64,000 nucleotides of DNA from an uncultured Olleya sp. (GTDB taxonomy: Bacteria; Bacteroidota; Bacteroidia; Flavobacteriales; Flavobacteriaceae), in NCBI GenBank assembly GCA_947503885.1, contig CANNFD010000004.1, positions 1-64,000 of the forward strand, in the 5' to 3' direction. The notes under the pieces were generated by a model. The model was not told the DNA's origin, searched no databases, and saw only the letters and a program-made list of their open reading frames with translations. Below, in pieces: positions 17,763-25,983 of the stretch (its first letter is position 1; every line of letters begins with the position of its first letter). A program made the position numbers and the translations under genes.

Positions 17763-17852
17763 GGGCGTTACCACAAGGGTCGCGTCTTCCGTTATATCTT
17801 TTTTTCCCATATATGGCAGCAAAAAAAGGATGCCACTACAACCGCTAACGCA
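17763..17852 (+). repeat. Intergenic inverted-repeat element, copy B
   Basis: It begins GGCGTTACCACAAGGGTCGC, continues TCTTCCGTTATATCTTTTT, then AAAAAAAGGATGCCACTACA and ACCGCTAACGC. Terminal GCGTTA (17765-17770) and TAACGC (17846-17851) are inverted. This is the best preserved of three copies and lies wholly between tpiA and prmA. It may be transcribed with them and fold through the terminal repeats and the T/A-rich arms. Confidence 0.7.
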
Positions 17853-17882
17853 GGCTAATCTGCTAAAAATAGTACAACACAA

Positions 17883-18722
17883 ATGTCAAATATTATATAC
17901 TTAGGCTATTACTTTAAAGTAAAGCCAATCCAACCAGGAACAGAAATTTTAATCGCAGAATTAGGATACGCAGGCTTTGAAAGCTTTGTCGAAACCGAAG
18001 AAGGCGTAACAGCATATATCCAAAAAGAAGAGTGGAATGACGCTATTTTAGACGATATCCAAATATTAAAATCAGACGAGTTTCAAATCACCTATTCTTT
18101 TGACCAAATTGAGCAAACCAATTGGAATGAAGAGTGGGAGAAAAACTTTAACCCAATAGTAGTAGACGATCTATGTGCAGTTCGCGCACCGTTTCATGAC
18201 AAGTTTGATACAAAATACGATATTATTATCGAGCCAAAAATGAGTTTTGGAACAGGACATCATGAAACCACACACATGATGATCCAGCATATTCTAAAAA
18301 ACGATTTTGAAGGTAAATCTGTGTTAGATATGGGTTGTGGTACAGCAGTTTTAGCCATCCTTGCAGAGATGAAAGGCGCTAAACCATTAGATGCTATAGA
18401 TATTGATAACTGGTGTTATTTAAACAGTTTAGAAAACGTAGAGCGTAACAATTGTAAGCACATCTCAGTGTATGAAGGTGAAGCCTCACTTTTAAAAGAC
18501 AAAAAATACAATACTATTATTGCAAACATTAATCGTAATATTTTATTAAACGACATTGCAACCTATGCAACTTGTTTAGATGCTAAAGGAAGTTTGTATT
18601 TAAGTGGGTTTTACAAAGAAGATATCCCAATGATTGAAAAAGAGTGTAACGATAATAACCTTATTATAAAAGACACTTTAGAGAGAAACAATTGGGTAGC
18701 TCTTAAATTTGAAAAGCAGTAA
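17883..18722 (+). CDS. prmA: Ribosomal protein L11 methyltransferase
   Basis: The product has 279 residues. The N-terminal substrate-recognition domain (about 1-90) is followed by a Rossmann-type SAM methyltransferase domain. Key features are IIEPKMSFGTGHHETTHMM (the PrmA GTGxHxTT signature), SVLDMGCGTAVLAI (SAM motif I) and TIIANINRNILL (the catalytic N-I-N region). It trimethylates L11 of the large ribosomal subunit. It is followed by a hairpin terminator and then clpS. Confidence 0.95.
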   Translation: MSNIIYLGYYFKVKPIQPGTEILIAELGYAGFESFVETEEGVTAYIQKEEWNDAILDDIQILKSDEFQITYSFDQIEQTNWNEEWEKNFNPIVVDDLCAVRAPFHDKFDTKYDIIIEPKMSFGTGHHETTHMMIQHILKNDFEGKSVLDMGCGTAVLAILAEMKGAKPLDAIDIDNWCYLNSLENVERNNCKHISVYEGEASLLKDKKYNTIIANINRNILLNDIATYATCLDAKGSLYLSGFYKEDIPMIEKECNDNNLIIKDTLERNNWVALKFEKQ

Positions 18723-18811
18723 AACAACCAGGTATTAATATTTTTAAACTTTATATTTTTATAGTAAAAAGATGAGGTTGTAAGGTGTTAAGTGCTAATA
18801 TTTAGTTAAAT

Positions 18812-18857
18812 AGATATAAAAAAGGACTTCTGTAATCGCTGAAGTCTTTTTTATATC
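18812..18857 (+). terminator. Terminator between prmA and clpS
   Basis: Arms AGATATAAAAAAGGACTTC (18812-18830) and its near-complement at 18841-18857 flank a 10-base loop, with one unpaired G. The second arm includes a T run. It closes the tpiA-prmA unit. Confidence 0.8.
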
Positions 18858-18895
18858 TAATAATTTTTTATTTTTATAAAAAAAAAGAAGTACGG

Positions 18896-19171
18896 ATGAG
18901 TACAAAAGAAAAAATACAAGAACAACAAGAGGTAGATACCTTAGAAAAACCAAACAACGAAATTGTGGTTTATAATGATGACGTCAATACATTTGATCAT
19001 GTTATCGATACTTTAATTTATGCATGCGATCACACACCAGAGCAAGCAGAGCAATGTACAATCTTAGTTCATTACAAAGGACAGTGTACGGTTAAGACGG
19101 GTGCTTATAAAGAGTTGGAACCACGTTGCACCATGCTTTTAGAAGCAGGTCTAAGTGCAGAAATAATTTAA
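18896..19171 (+). CDS. clpS: ATP-dependent Clp protease adaptor ClpS
   Basis: The product has 91 residues. After a charged N-terminal tail it has the ClpS core: VVYNDDVNTFDHVIDTL (the N-degron pocket region with DD), ACDHTPEQAEQCTILVHYKG and ELEPRCTMLLEAGLSAEI. ClpS binds N-terminal bulky residues and delivers substrates to ClpAP-type proteases. It is set apart by terminators on both sides and is convergent with tRNA-Arg. Confidence 0.95.
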   Translation: MSTKEKIQEQQEVDTLEKPNNEIVVYNDDVNTFDHVIDTLIYACDHTPEQAEQCTILVHYKGQCTVKTGAYKELEPRCTMLLEAGLSAEII

Positions 19172-19210
19172 AAAATTATAGTGATTATCTAAATTTGGAT
19201 TTAGGATATA

Positions 19211-19241
19211 AAAAAAGCAAGCTATTTTAGCTTGCTTTTTT
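19211..19241. terminator. Bidirectional terminator between clpS and tRNA-Arg
   Basis: Arms GCAAGCTA (19217-19224) and TAGCTTGC (19228-19235) are flanked by A and T runs on the two sides, so it serves the plus-strand clpS and the minus-strand tRNA. Confidence 0.9.
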
Positions 19242-19244
19242 TTG

Positions 19245-19318
19245 TGACCTCGACAGGATTCAAACCTGTAACCTCTTGAGCCGTAATCAAGTGCGCTATT
19301 CAGTTGCGCCACGAGGCC
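19245..19318 (-). tRNA. tRNA-Arg (anticodon ACG)
   Basis: This is a 74-base cloverleaf on the minus strand. The acceptor arms are GGCCTCG and CGAGGTC with discriminator A. The anticodon stem CTTGA/TCAAG encloses loop TTACGGC with anticodon ACG (A34 normally becomes inosine). The T arm is ACAGG-TTTGAAT-CCTGT. CCA is not encoded. Confidence 0.96.
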
Positions 19319-19333
19319 TTTTTTTTGTGGGTG

Positions 19334-19365
19334 CAAATATATTGCTTTTTTATATTAACATCAAA
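19334..19365 (-). promoter_or_regulatory. Promoter of tRNA-Arg
   Basis: On the minus strand TTTG (19362-19365), a 20-base spacer and TATATTTG (19334-19341) are followed by CACCC. The block TATATTTGCACCC is the same as in promoter P1 of tRNA-Glu. Confidence 0.8.
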
Positions 19366-19383
19366 ATTTTTTGGTGATAAATA

Positions 19384-19536
19384 TTAATTTATTGCGTTTT
19401 TTGTTACAAATAATTTCCAACCAAAAATAGCCATCTGTAGTTTAGTGGCTTTACTTAGGTCTAATCTTTGTTTTGTATAACTAGGTAGTACAAGTTTATT
19501 GACTTTTGCTAAAAACTTAAAAAATGCTTTTTTCAT
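19384..19536 (-). CDS. Small basic protein, 50 residues (flavobacterial 'SsrA-binding'-labelled type)
   Basis: The ATG at 19536 opens a 50-codon frame ending TAA at 19384. The product begins MKKAFFKFLAKVNKLVLPSY and continues RLDLSKATKLQMAIFGWK, ending KNAIN. It is basic and probably helical. I recall near-identical short proteins through the Flavobacteriaceae, often labelled SsrA-binding protein although they are not SmpB. The label is doubtful, but the conserved feel of the sequence supports a real gene. It lies 43 bases upstream of the tRNA-Arg -7 box on the same strand. Confidence 0.75.
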   Translation of the reverse strand: MKKAFFKFLAKVNKLVLPSYTKQRLDLSKATKLQMAIFGWKLFVTKNAIN

Positions 19537-19600
19537 CCTTAATTAATTTAAATCCAAAATTATAGCTTTAGTAGTTGTTAGCCAAATAGTATTTAGAGAT

Positions 19601-19634
19601 AAAAAAGTAAAACTTATTCTAGACTAAGTTTTAC
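19601..19634 (-). terminator. Orphan minus-strand terminator-like hairpin
   Basis: Arms GTAAAACTTA (19607-19616) and TAAGTTTTAC (19625-19634) pair perfectly. Read on the minus strand, the hairpin is followed by a T6 run. No known minus-strand gene ends here, so it implies a small transcript from the region to its right. Confidence 0.6.
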
Positions 19635-20059
19635 GTTTTGTGATCTAAAGTATAATCGATATAATAAATTCGATTATTAGTTTGGCAAGTGTTAGCATAA
19701 TTAGTGAGTTTAAGGGTTAATAATAGCAATGCTTTTCAGGATTGTTTTTTGAATATATATTTTTTCAATAGTACCTACCAAACAAAAATTCACTTATTGA
19801 TATATTTAGCTTTACTTTTATAAGTAAAAAAATAACAATGGTTATAATAAATTAAATTTACTCTTCATTAAAGTTGTAAAATGTAATATAAAATATGCTT
19901 TTTAGTTATAATGTAACATGAATGTAGGGCGTTTTTTAGTCTTAATTTTTTATTCAAGGGGCGTTTGATTTGATAAAAGTCCAAAAAGCGGGTTTTTATT
20001 ATTTCTGAAATTAAAAAGTTAATTAGACACCGATAAAAAGTTTGCCTAAAATTATATCC

Positions 20060-20067
20060 TATATTTG
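20060..20067 (+). promoter_or_regulatory. -7 promoter element of the secreted nuclease gene
   Basis: TATATTTG lies 16 bases before the ATG. TTTG at 20041-20044 is upstream with a short 15-base spacer. Confidence 0.5.
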
Positions 20068-20083
20068 CAAAAAAAGATAAGGC

Positions 20084-22051
20084 ATGAAAAATTTTACATT
20101 ACTATTTTCCTTTTTATTTGCAACTGTTGCTTTTTCTCAAGCAGTAGTTATAAACGAGTTAGATTGTGATACACCTGGAGTAGACGATAAAGAGTTTATA
20201 GAATTATTGTCTAGTACACCAAATTTTCCGTTAGATGGTTATGTTGTTGTGCTTTTTAATGGGTCAACTTCTGGAGGTGACTCTAGTTATTTTGCGTTAG
20301 ATTTAGATGGATATACTACCGATGTTAATGGGTTGTTATTAATAGGTAGTACAACGGTATCTCCTTTTCCGCAGTTAATAATTTCTCCTAACTTAATACA
20401 AAATGGGGCAGATGCAGTTGCTATATATTTAGGTGATGATACAGATTTTCCAGAAGGGACTTTAGCAACACAAACAAATTTAGTAGATGCGTTAGTTTAT
20501 GACACTAGTGATGCAGATGATACTGTTTTAATGGGGTTATTAGGTGTGACCGAGCAAATTAATGAAGGATCAGGTAATAACACAAATTCAATACAACGTT
20601 TTGATGACGGCTTAGGTAACGCTAATAGTATTACATACACGTCAACTACACCAACACCAAGAGCTTTAAATGATGGAAGTGGTGTGGTTTTAAATGGAGT
20701 ATTAACAACAACTAGTCATAGTCAGTTGGACGAAGGGGATATATTTGATATTACTTTTACTACAGAGCAAAATGTAACTTCAGATTTAATAATAGATTTT
20801 ACATTAAATAATGGAGGGTTTAATACTTCTGATTTTACAGGAAGTACATCTGTTGTAATACCTAGTGGTCAAAACACCGTATCATCAACAATAATAATAA
20901 TAGATGATGTTTTAGACGAGGGTGATGAGGTTTTAAAAATTGTACTAGCTAGTTTGCCTACACAGTATTTGGCATTAAATAATAATATAGAGATAAGGGT
21001 AGTTGATAACGATTTTGTTGTGGCGCCATTTGGTACGCCTGTTAATCCAACTTATGGTATTGTTGCAAGCACGCAACCTGCGGGTTATTATGATAGTCTA
21101 GATGGGTTATCAGGTGCTGCTTTAGAGCAGGCTTTGCAAGATATAATTGCGGATCCAACAATTGTAAGAGCGCAAACTTACAGCGATATTATTGATATTT
21201 TAGGAGAAGCGGATCAAAACCCAGCTAACTCTAATCAAGTTTGGTTAGTATACACAGAGCAAGGTCGTGCTAAACTTGACTACCAAACAACATCAAATAA
21301 TTTTGGAACTTGGAACAGAGAACATACCTTCCCTAGATCATTAGCTGGATATTCTAGTATAGATTTAGATGACGAGAGAGATGGTAAAGATATTTATTGG
21401 ACTACTGAAGCCGATTCTTTACGTCATGGTAATAGTGATGCACATGCATTGCGTGCGGCGGACGGACCAGAAAATAGCTCAAGAGGTAATCAACATTACG
21501 GTCAATATAATGGACCAACTGGGACATTAGGAAGTTTTAAAGGCGATGTAGCAAGAGGGGTGTTGTACATGCAGATCAGATATAATGGATTAAGTATCCA
21601 GCCTGGTTATCCAAGTGTTTCTGGGCAAATGGGAGATTTAAATGTGTTGTTAGATTGGCACAGAAATGATCCACCAGACGATTTTGAAATGAATAGAAAT
21701 AATGTAGTGTATGAATGGCAGTTTAACAGAAATCCATTTATTGATCAACCGGATTTAGTAGAGTATATTTGGGGTAACCAAATGGGTAATGATTGGTCAC
21801 AACCACTAAGTATTCCGGAATTTACTGCAGAAACTATTAAAGTATATCCAAACCCAGTGACTGATAAATTATATGTTTCAGGTAATAAACAAAAATATAA
21901 TCTTGCTGTTTTTTCTGCGGAAGGACGCGTAGTTTTAAAACAAACAATAAGTAATAATAGTTATGTGGATTTAAAATTAGCAAGTGGCTTGTATCTTGTT
22001 TCTATTGAATCTCAAGGCGAAAGCATTACAAAAAAGATTATTGTTGAGTAA
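20084..22051 (+). CDS. Secreted endonuclease I family protein with T9SS sorting tail
   Basis: The product has 655 residues. A signal peptide (MKNFTLLFSFLFATVAFSQA) is followed by a lamin-tail-like beta domain (about 20-190: VVINELDCDTPGVDDKEFIE), a Calx-beta-like segment (about 200-310) and an EndA/endonuclease I domain (about 320-585) with the metal-finger motif WNREHTFPRS (410-419) and RHGNSDAHALRA. The C-terminal about 70 residues are a type A T9SS sorting domain (VYPNPVTDKLYVSG, ending KKIIVE). It is probably exported by the Por system to degrade external DNA. It is monocistronic with its own promoter and terminator. Confidence 0.88.
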   Translation: MKNFTLLFSFLFATVAFSQAVVINELDCDTPGVDDKEFIELLSSTPNFPLDGYVVVLFNGSTSGGDSSYFALDLDGYTTDVNGLLLIGSTTVSPFPQLIISPNLIQNGADAVAIYLGDDTDFPEGTLATQTNLVDALVYDTSDADDTVLMGLLGVTEQINEGSGNNTNSIQRFDDGLGNANSITYTSTTPTPRALNDGSGVVLNGVLTTTSHSQLDEGDIFDITFTTEQNVTSDLIIDFTLNNGGFNTSDFTGSTSVVIPSGQNTVSSTIIIIDDVLDEGDEVLKIVLASLPTQYLALNNNIEIRVVDNDFVVAPFGTPVNPTYGIVASTQPAGYYDSLDGLSGAALEQALQDIIADPTIVRAQTYSDIIDILGEADQNPANSNQVWLVYTEQGRAKLDYQTTSNNFGTWNREHTFPRSLAGYSSIDLDDERDGKDIYWTTEADSLRHGNSDAHALRAADGPENSSRGNQHYGQYNGPTGTLGSFKGDVARGVLYMQIRYNGLSIQPGYPSVSGQMGDLNVLLDWHRNDPPDDFEMNRNNVVYEWQFNRNPFIDQPDLVEYIWGNQMGNDWSQPLSIPEFTAETIKVYPNPVTDKLYVSGNKQKYNLAVFSAEGRVVLKQTISNNSYVDLKLASGLYLVSIESQGESITKKIIVE

Positions 22052-22073
22052 AACAATACTATTAAGTTTAAAT

Positions 22074-22101
22074 AAAAAGACCTTCAACTGAAGGTCTTTT
22101 T
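22074..22101 (+). terminator. Terminator of the secreted nuclease gene
   Basis: Arms AAAAAGACCTTC (22074-22085) and GAAGGTCTTTTT (22090-22101) pair perfectly around AACT. Confidence 0.92.
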
Positions 22102-22223
22102 ATTTTGTCTAAAGTAAGCTAAAAGCTTAGTTGTTTGATTATTGATTTCGGCTACAGCGAAAAAAAAGAAATCCAAATTCTTAATTAGGATTTCAAAATG
22201 TATCTTCGCAAAAAATATTTTTT

Positions 22224-23165
22224 ATGAGTGTCGCATATCTTATTTTAGGTTTTATATTATTGGTAGTAGGAGGAGAGTTTTTAGTACGATCGTCTGTTGC
22301 ATTATCATTTAAGCTTAATATCTCTAAAATAGTAATTGGTATGACAGTGGTGTCTTTTGCGACATCAGCACCAGAGTTATTAGTTAGCTTGCAAGCAGCA
22401 TTAAGTGGGTCGCCTGCAATTGCTATTAATAATGTGGTGGGATCAAATATTGCTAATATTGGATTAGTATTAGGTATAACAGCTATTGTGGGTGCTATTG
22501 CTATAGATAAATCTTTTTACCGACTGACCTGGCCAGTTATGATGTTGTTTTCTGGTGCTTTATATTATTTTTTATGGAATGATAACCAATTAATTGCAAT
22601 TGAAGGTTTGGTGTTGTTTGTGGCGTTATTAATTTTTGTTATTTATTTAATTAAAAGCCAAAAGGCAACTGACGATTTAGAAGATGTAGATGATGCTTTA
22701 GCGGTAGTGTCAAATTTTAAAATAGGAATTTGGTTACTAATTGGTGCAGCAGCATTGTATTTTGGAAGTGAGTGGTTAGTAAAAGGGGCAACTCAAATAG
22801 CAACTAGTTTAGGGGTAAGCGAAGCAGTTATTGGTGTAACTATGATTGCAATTGGTACAAGTGTACCAGAATTAGCAGCGTCTGTTATTGCAGCAGCTAA
22901 AAAAGAAAAAGCAATCTCTTTAGGAAACTTAATAGGTTCTAATATTTTTAATATAGGATCTGTGTTAGGTTTAACGTCAATGATAAAAACAATTCCGGTG
23001 ACAGAACCATTAATATTATCTAGAGATATTTTTTGGATGTTAATTTTTGCAGCATTAGTTTTAGTGCTAGGTTTAATTCCAAAACAACATGAAATAGGTA
23101 AGATTAAAGGCTTTGCTTTAGTGTTGCTTTACGGTATTTTTATAGTCTTAGCATTTAAAGGCTAA
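22224..23165 (+). CDS. Calcium/sodium antiporter (CaCA family, YrbG-like)
   Basis: The product has 313 residues, about ten transmembrane helices and the two inverted alpha repeats of the CaCA superfamily. The first is SFATSAPELLVSLQAAL with NNVVGSNIANIGLVLG; the second is IAIGTSVPELAASVIAA with GNLIGSNIFNIGSVLG. The acidic PE residues are the ion-binding sites. It should exchange Na+ or H+ for Ca2+ across the inner membrane. It is monocistronic with its own terminator. Confidence 0.93.
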   Translation: MSVAYLILGFILLVVGGEFLVRSSVALSFKLNISKIVIGMTVVSFATSAPELLVSLQAALSGSPAIAINNVVGSNIANIGLVLGITAIVGAIAIDKSFYRLTWPVMMLFSGALYYFLWNDNQLIAIEGLVLFVALLIFVIYLIKSQKATDDLEDVDDALAVVSNFKIGIWLLIGAAALYFGSEWLVKGATQIATSLGVSEAVIGVTMIAIGTSVPELAASVIAAAKKEKAISLGNLIGSNIFNIGSVLGLTSMIKTIPVTEPLILSRDIFWMLIFAALVLVLGLIPKQHEIGKIKGFALVLLYGIFIVLAFKG

Positions 23166-23182
23166 GACAAATAATATCATAT

Positions 23183-23220
23183 AAAAAAAACGCTTTCTAA
23201 ATCTAGAAAGCGTTTTTTTT
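23183..23220 (+). terminator. Terminator of the antiporter gene
   Basis: Seventeen-base perfect arms (23183-23199 and 23204-23220, core ACGCTTTCTA) with an AATC loop end in a T8 run. Confidence 0.93.
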
Positions 23221-23488
23221 TATTTATATACCTATCTATATAAATAGGTGCTAGAAAAAAGGTGGTTAGTTTTAAGGCTTTAGTAAGTTATTAAAGTGTA
23301 ATAATTAGTAGTGTTTCTTTATTGTAAAATTTAAAAAGATGGATTAGCTAATTTTAACCTTGTAAAAACAAGGGTGTGAGTTAGTTTTTTGGTAAAATTT
23401 TATAATTAACCCTATTTTTTTTAGGGTAATTTGATTTTGTATTCCAAAAAAGTTTAATTTTGCCTCATAACTAATTTAAAAATAAGAT
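23221..23488 (+). other. Leader region of glnA
   Basis: This non-coding gap contains two small hairpins, CCTTGT/ACAAGG near 23358 and ACCCTA/TAGGGT near 23409-23427. The second ends right at the -33 box of the glnA promoter, a position where a regulator could bind. No small ORF with support was seen. Confidence 0.45.
23430..23462 (+). promoter_or_regulatory. glnA promoter
   Basis: TTTG (23430-23433), a 21-base spacer and TAATTTTG (23455-23462) match the Bacteroidetes consensus, 26 bases before the ATG. Confidence 0.72.
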
Positions 23489-25675
23489 ATGTCAACTTTA
23501 AGATTTCATGCCATAAAACAATCATTAAAGCGTAAACCAGTTGTAATTGAAGAAAAGCAGCGTCGTTCTGAAATATTTGGAAGCAATGTTTTTAATGAAA
23601 CGATTATGCGTCAATATTTAACTAAAGAAGCTTATGAGAGTGTTGTAGATGCTGTTAAGTTAGGTAAGAAAATAGACAGGACAGTCGCAGATCATATTTC
23701 TACAGGGATGAAAGAGTGGGCTATCTCTAAAGGAGCGACACATTATACGCATTGGTTTCAGCCTTTAACAGGTGCTACTGCAGAAAAGCATGATGCTTTT
23801 TTTGAAACTATTGGTGGTGGATTAGCAATTGAAAAATTTGGTGGCGGACAATTAGTACAGCAAGAGCCTGATGCGTCTAGTTTCCCAAATGGAGGAATTA
23901 GAAACACCTTTGAAGCACGTGGTTATACTGCATGGGATCCAACATCTCCTGCATTTATATATGGTACTACTTTATGTATACCAACAGTATTTGTGTCATA
24001 CACGGGAGAAGCTTTAGATTATAAAACACCTTTATTAAGAGCGTTACAAGCTATTGATAGTGCCTCTGTAGCTGTGTGTAAATACTTTGATAAAAACGTT
24101 AAAAAAGTAAATGCCTCTTTAGGTTGGGAGCAAGAATACTTTTTAATAGATCGTGACTTAGCTATGTCAAGACCAGATATAGTACAAACAGGTCGTACAT
24201 TATTAGGACACTCTCCAGCAAAAGGACAACAATTAGATGATCATTACTTTGGAACAATTCCAAACAGAGCTATGGCATTTATCCGTGATTTGGAAGTAGA
24301 GTGTATGTTGTTAGGGATACCTGTTAAAACAAGACATAACGAAGTTGCACCTAATCAATTTGAATTAGCGCCAATTTATGACGAAGCTAATTTAGCGGTA
24401 GACCATAACTCATTATTAATGGATGTTATGGATAAAATTTCCGACAGACATAACTTTAAGGTGTTGTTTCATGAAAAACCATTTGCAGGTGTAAACGGAT
24501 CAGGAAAACACAATAACTGGAGTTTAAGTACAGATACCGGTGTTAACTTATTAGGTCCAGGAAAAACACCTATGAGTAATCTTCAGTTTTTAACATTCTT
24601 TATTAATACTATTAAAGCAGTATATGATAATGAAGAGTTGCTTCGTGCTGCTATAGCATCTGCAAGTAACGACCACCGTTTAGGTGCAAATGAAGCGCCT
24701 CCTGCAATTATTTCGGTTTTTATAGGGGATCATTTAACTAAAACTTTAAACGAGTTAGAAAACGTTACAGATGGTAAGTTGTCTCCAGAAGAGAAAACAG
24801 ATCTAAAATTAAACGTCGTTGGTAAAATTCCAGATGTACTTTTAGATAATACAGATCGTAACAGGACGTCTCCTTTTGCCTTTACAGGAAACAAATTTGA
24901 GTTTAGAGCGGTAGGGTCTACAGCTAACTGTGCTAATCCAATGACAGTCCTTAATAGTATTGTTGCAAAACAATTAATGGACTTTAAAGTAGAAGTCGAT
25001 GCGTTAATTAGTAAAAAGGATATGAAAAAGGACGATGCTATCTTTAATGTATTAAGAGAGTATATTAAAAAGTCTAAAAATATCTTATTTGAAGGAAATG
25101 GTTATGGAGATGCTTGGGAAAAGGAAGCTAAAAAAAGAGGGCTTAGTAATAATAAAACAACACCAGTTGCTTTAAAAGCTAAAGTGTCTAAAAAAACTTT
25201 AGAGCTTTTTGAAGGGCTAGGGGTTATGAATAAAGTTGAGTCTGAAGCACGATATGAAATAGAAATGGAAGAATATGTGCTTCGTATTCAGATAGAAAGT
25301 CGTGTTTTAGGCGATATAGCACGTAACCATATTATACCTATTGCAGTTAAATATCAAAACGTTTTAATTAAAAACGTAAAAGGACTTAAAGAGATTTATG
25401 GTAAAGACTTCAAAAAATTTGCAAAAGAGCAATTAAACTTAATCGAGCAAATTTCTTCTCATATCGAGTCTATTAACTCTGACGTGACTAAAATGATTGA
25501 CGCGCGTAAAAAATCTAATAAAGACCAAAACATAGAAACTAAAGCATTGTCGTATTGTAATAATGTTAAACCATTATTTGACGATATTAGATACCATTGT
25601 GATAAATTGGAGCTATTAGTTGATGACGAGCTTTGGCCTTTAACCAAATACAGAGAGTTATTGTTTACTAAATAA
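23489..25675 (+). CDS. glnA: Glutamine synthetase type III
   Basis: The product has 728 residues, the size of the GSIII (GlnN) class found in Bacteroidetes and cyanobacteria and far longer than GSI or GSII. It makes glutamine from glutamate, ammonia and ATP as dodecamers. Signatures are FGSNVFNETIMRQYL at the N-terminus, WFQPLTGATAEKHDAF, GWEQEYFLIDRD, NEVAPNQFELAPIYDEANL (metal/ATP site), FAGVNGSGKHNNWSLSTD and the terminal DELWPLTKYRELLF. It has its own promoter and terminator, consistent with nitrogen-responsive control; no regulator gene is adjacent. Confidence 0.96.
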   Translation: MSTLRFHAIKQSLKRKPVVIEEKQRRSEIFGSNVFNETIMRQYLTKEAYESVVDAVKLGKKIDRTVADHISTGMKEWAISKGATHYTHWFQPLTGATAEKHDAFFETIGGGLAIEKFGGGQLVQQEPDASSFPNGGIRNTFEARGYTAWDPTSPAFIYGTTLCIPTVFVSYTGEALDYKTPLLRALQAIDSASVAVCKYFDKNVKKVNASLGWEQEYFLIDRDLAMSRPDIVQTGRTLLGHSPAKGQQLDDHYFGTIPNRAMAFIRDLEVECMLLGIPVKTRHNEVAPNQFELAPIYDEANLAVDHNSLLMDVMDKISDRHNFKVLFHEKPFAGVNGSGKHNNWSLSTDTGVNLLGPGKTPMSNLQFLTFFINTIKAVYDNEELLRAAIASASNDHRLGANEAPPAIISVFIGDHLTKTLNELENVTDGKLSPEEKTDLKLNVVGKIPDVLLDNTDRNRTSPFAFTGNKFEFRAVGSTANCANPMTVLNSIVAKQLMDFKVEVDALISKKDMKKDDAIFNVLREYIKKSKNILFEGNGYGDAWEKEAKKRGLSNNKTTPVALKAKVSKKTLELFEGLGVMNKVESEARYEIEMEEYVLRIQIESRVLGDIARNHIIPIAVKYQNVLIKNVKGLKEIYGKDFKKFAKEQLNLIEQISSHIESINSDVTKMIDARKKSNKDQNIETKALSYCNNVKPLFDDIRYHCDKLELLVDDELWPLTKYRELLFTK

Positions 25676-25701
25676 TAGTACCTATAATTACAGACCAATA
25701 T

Positions 25702-25730
25702 AAGCCTCAATTAAGTTGGGGCTTTTTTGT
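25702..25730 (+). terminator. Terminator of glnA
   Basis: Arms AAGCCTCAA (25702-25710) and TTGGGGCTT (25716-25724) pair with one T-G wobble, followed by a T run. Confidence 0.82.
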
Positions 25731-25760
25731 GCAATACTATTAAGTATAATCATAGGTTTA

Positions 25761-25780
25761 TCTACGTAGTTCTACGTAGT
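25761..25780. promoter_or_regulatory. Tandem palindromic TCTACGTAGT sites upstream of the curli-like operon
   Basis: The 10-mer TCTACGTAGT occurs twice head to tail; CTACGTAG within each copy is a perfect palindrome. It lies about 165 bases upstream of the -7 element of the fibre-subunit gene. I infer an operator for a dimeric regulator; the regulator is not in the window. Confidence 0.45.
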
Positions 25781-25944
25781 TTTAAGTATATCAAGGGGTT
25801 ATGGTTTTTTTTGCGTGTCTTTAATTTGTAGTATTTTTCTTTCTTTTGTTTGCGTTTAATCGTGTAAATAATTAGAATCATCGAAAATACTGTTAATTTC
25901 AATTGTTATTTTGGATAGTTCAATTTTTCACATCTTTTTTTCTC

Positions 25945-25952
25945 TATATTTG
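25945..25952 (+). promoter_or_regulatory. -7 promoter element of the curli-like operon
   Basis: TATATTTG lies 31 bases before the ATG at 25984. No clear -33 box is at the usual distance, which fits a promoter that needs an activator. Confidence 0.55.
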
Positions 25953-25983
25953 TAATGCTATTAATCAATAAATATATTTAATT

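Larger units (their letters stand above)
19537..20083. other. Gene-poor gap before the secreted nuclease gene
   Basis: This is 547 AT-rich bases with no recognisable gene. It holds a minus-strand hairpin with a T run (19601-19634), a possible 17-codon hydrophobic ORF (19645-19698, minus) just before that hairpin, and a TATATTTG element at 20060. Nothing else stands out. Confidence 0.6.

Noticed and set aside
19151-19336. ORF spanning tRNA-Arg
   Set aside because: It covers the tRNA and a terminator, so it is not coding.
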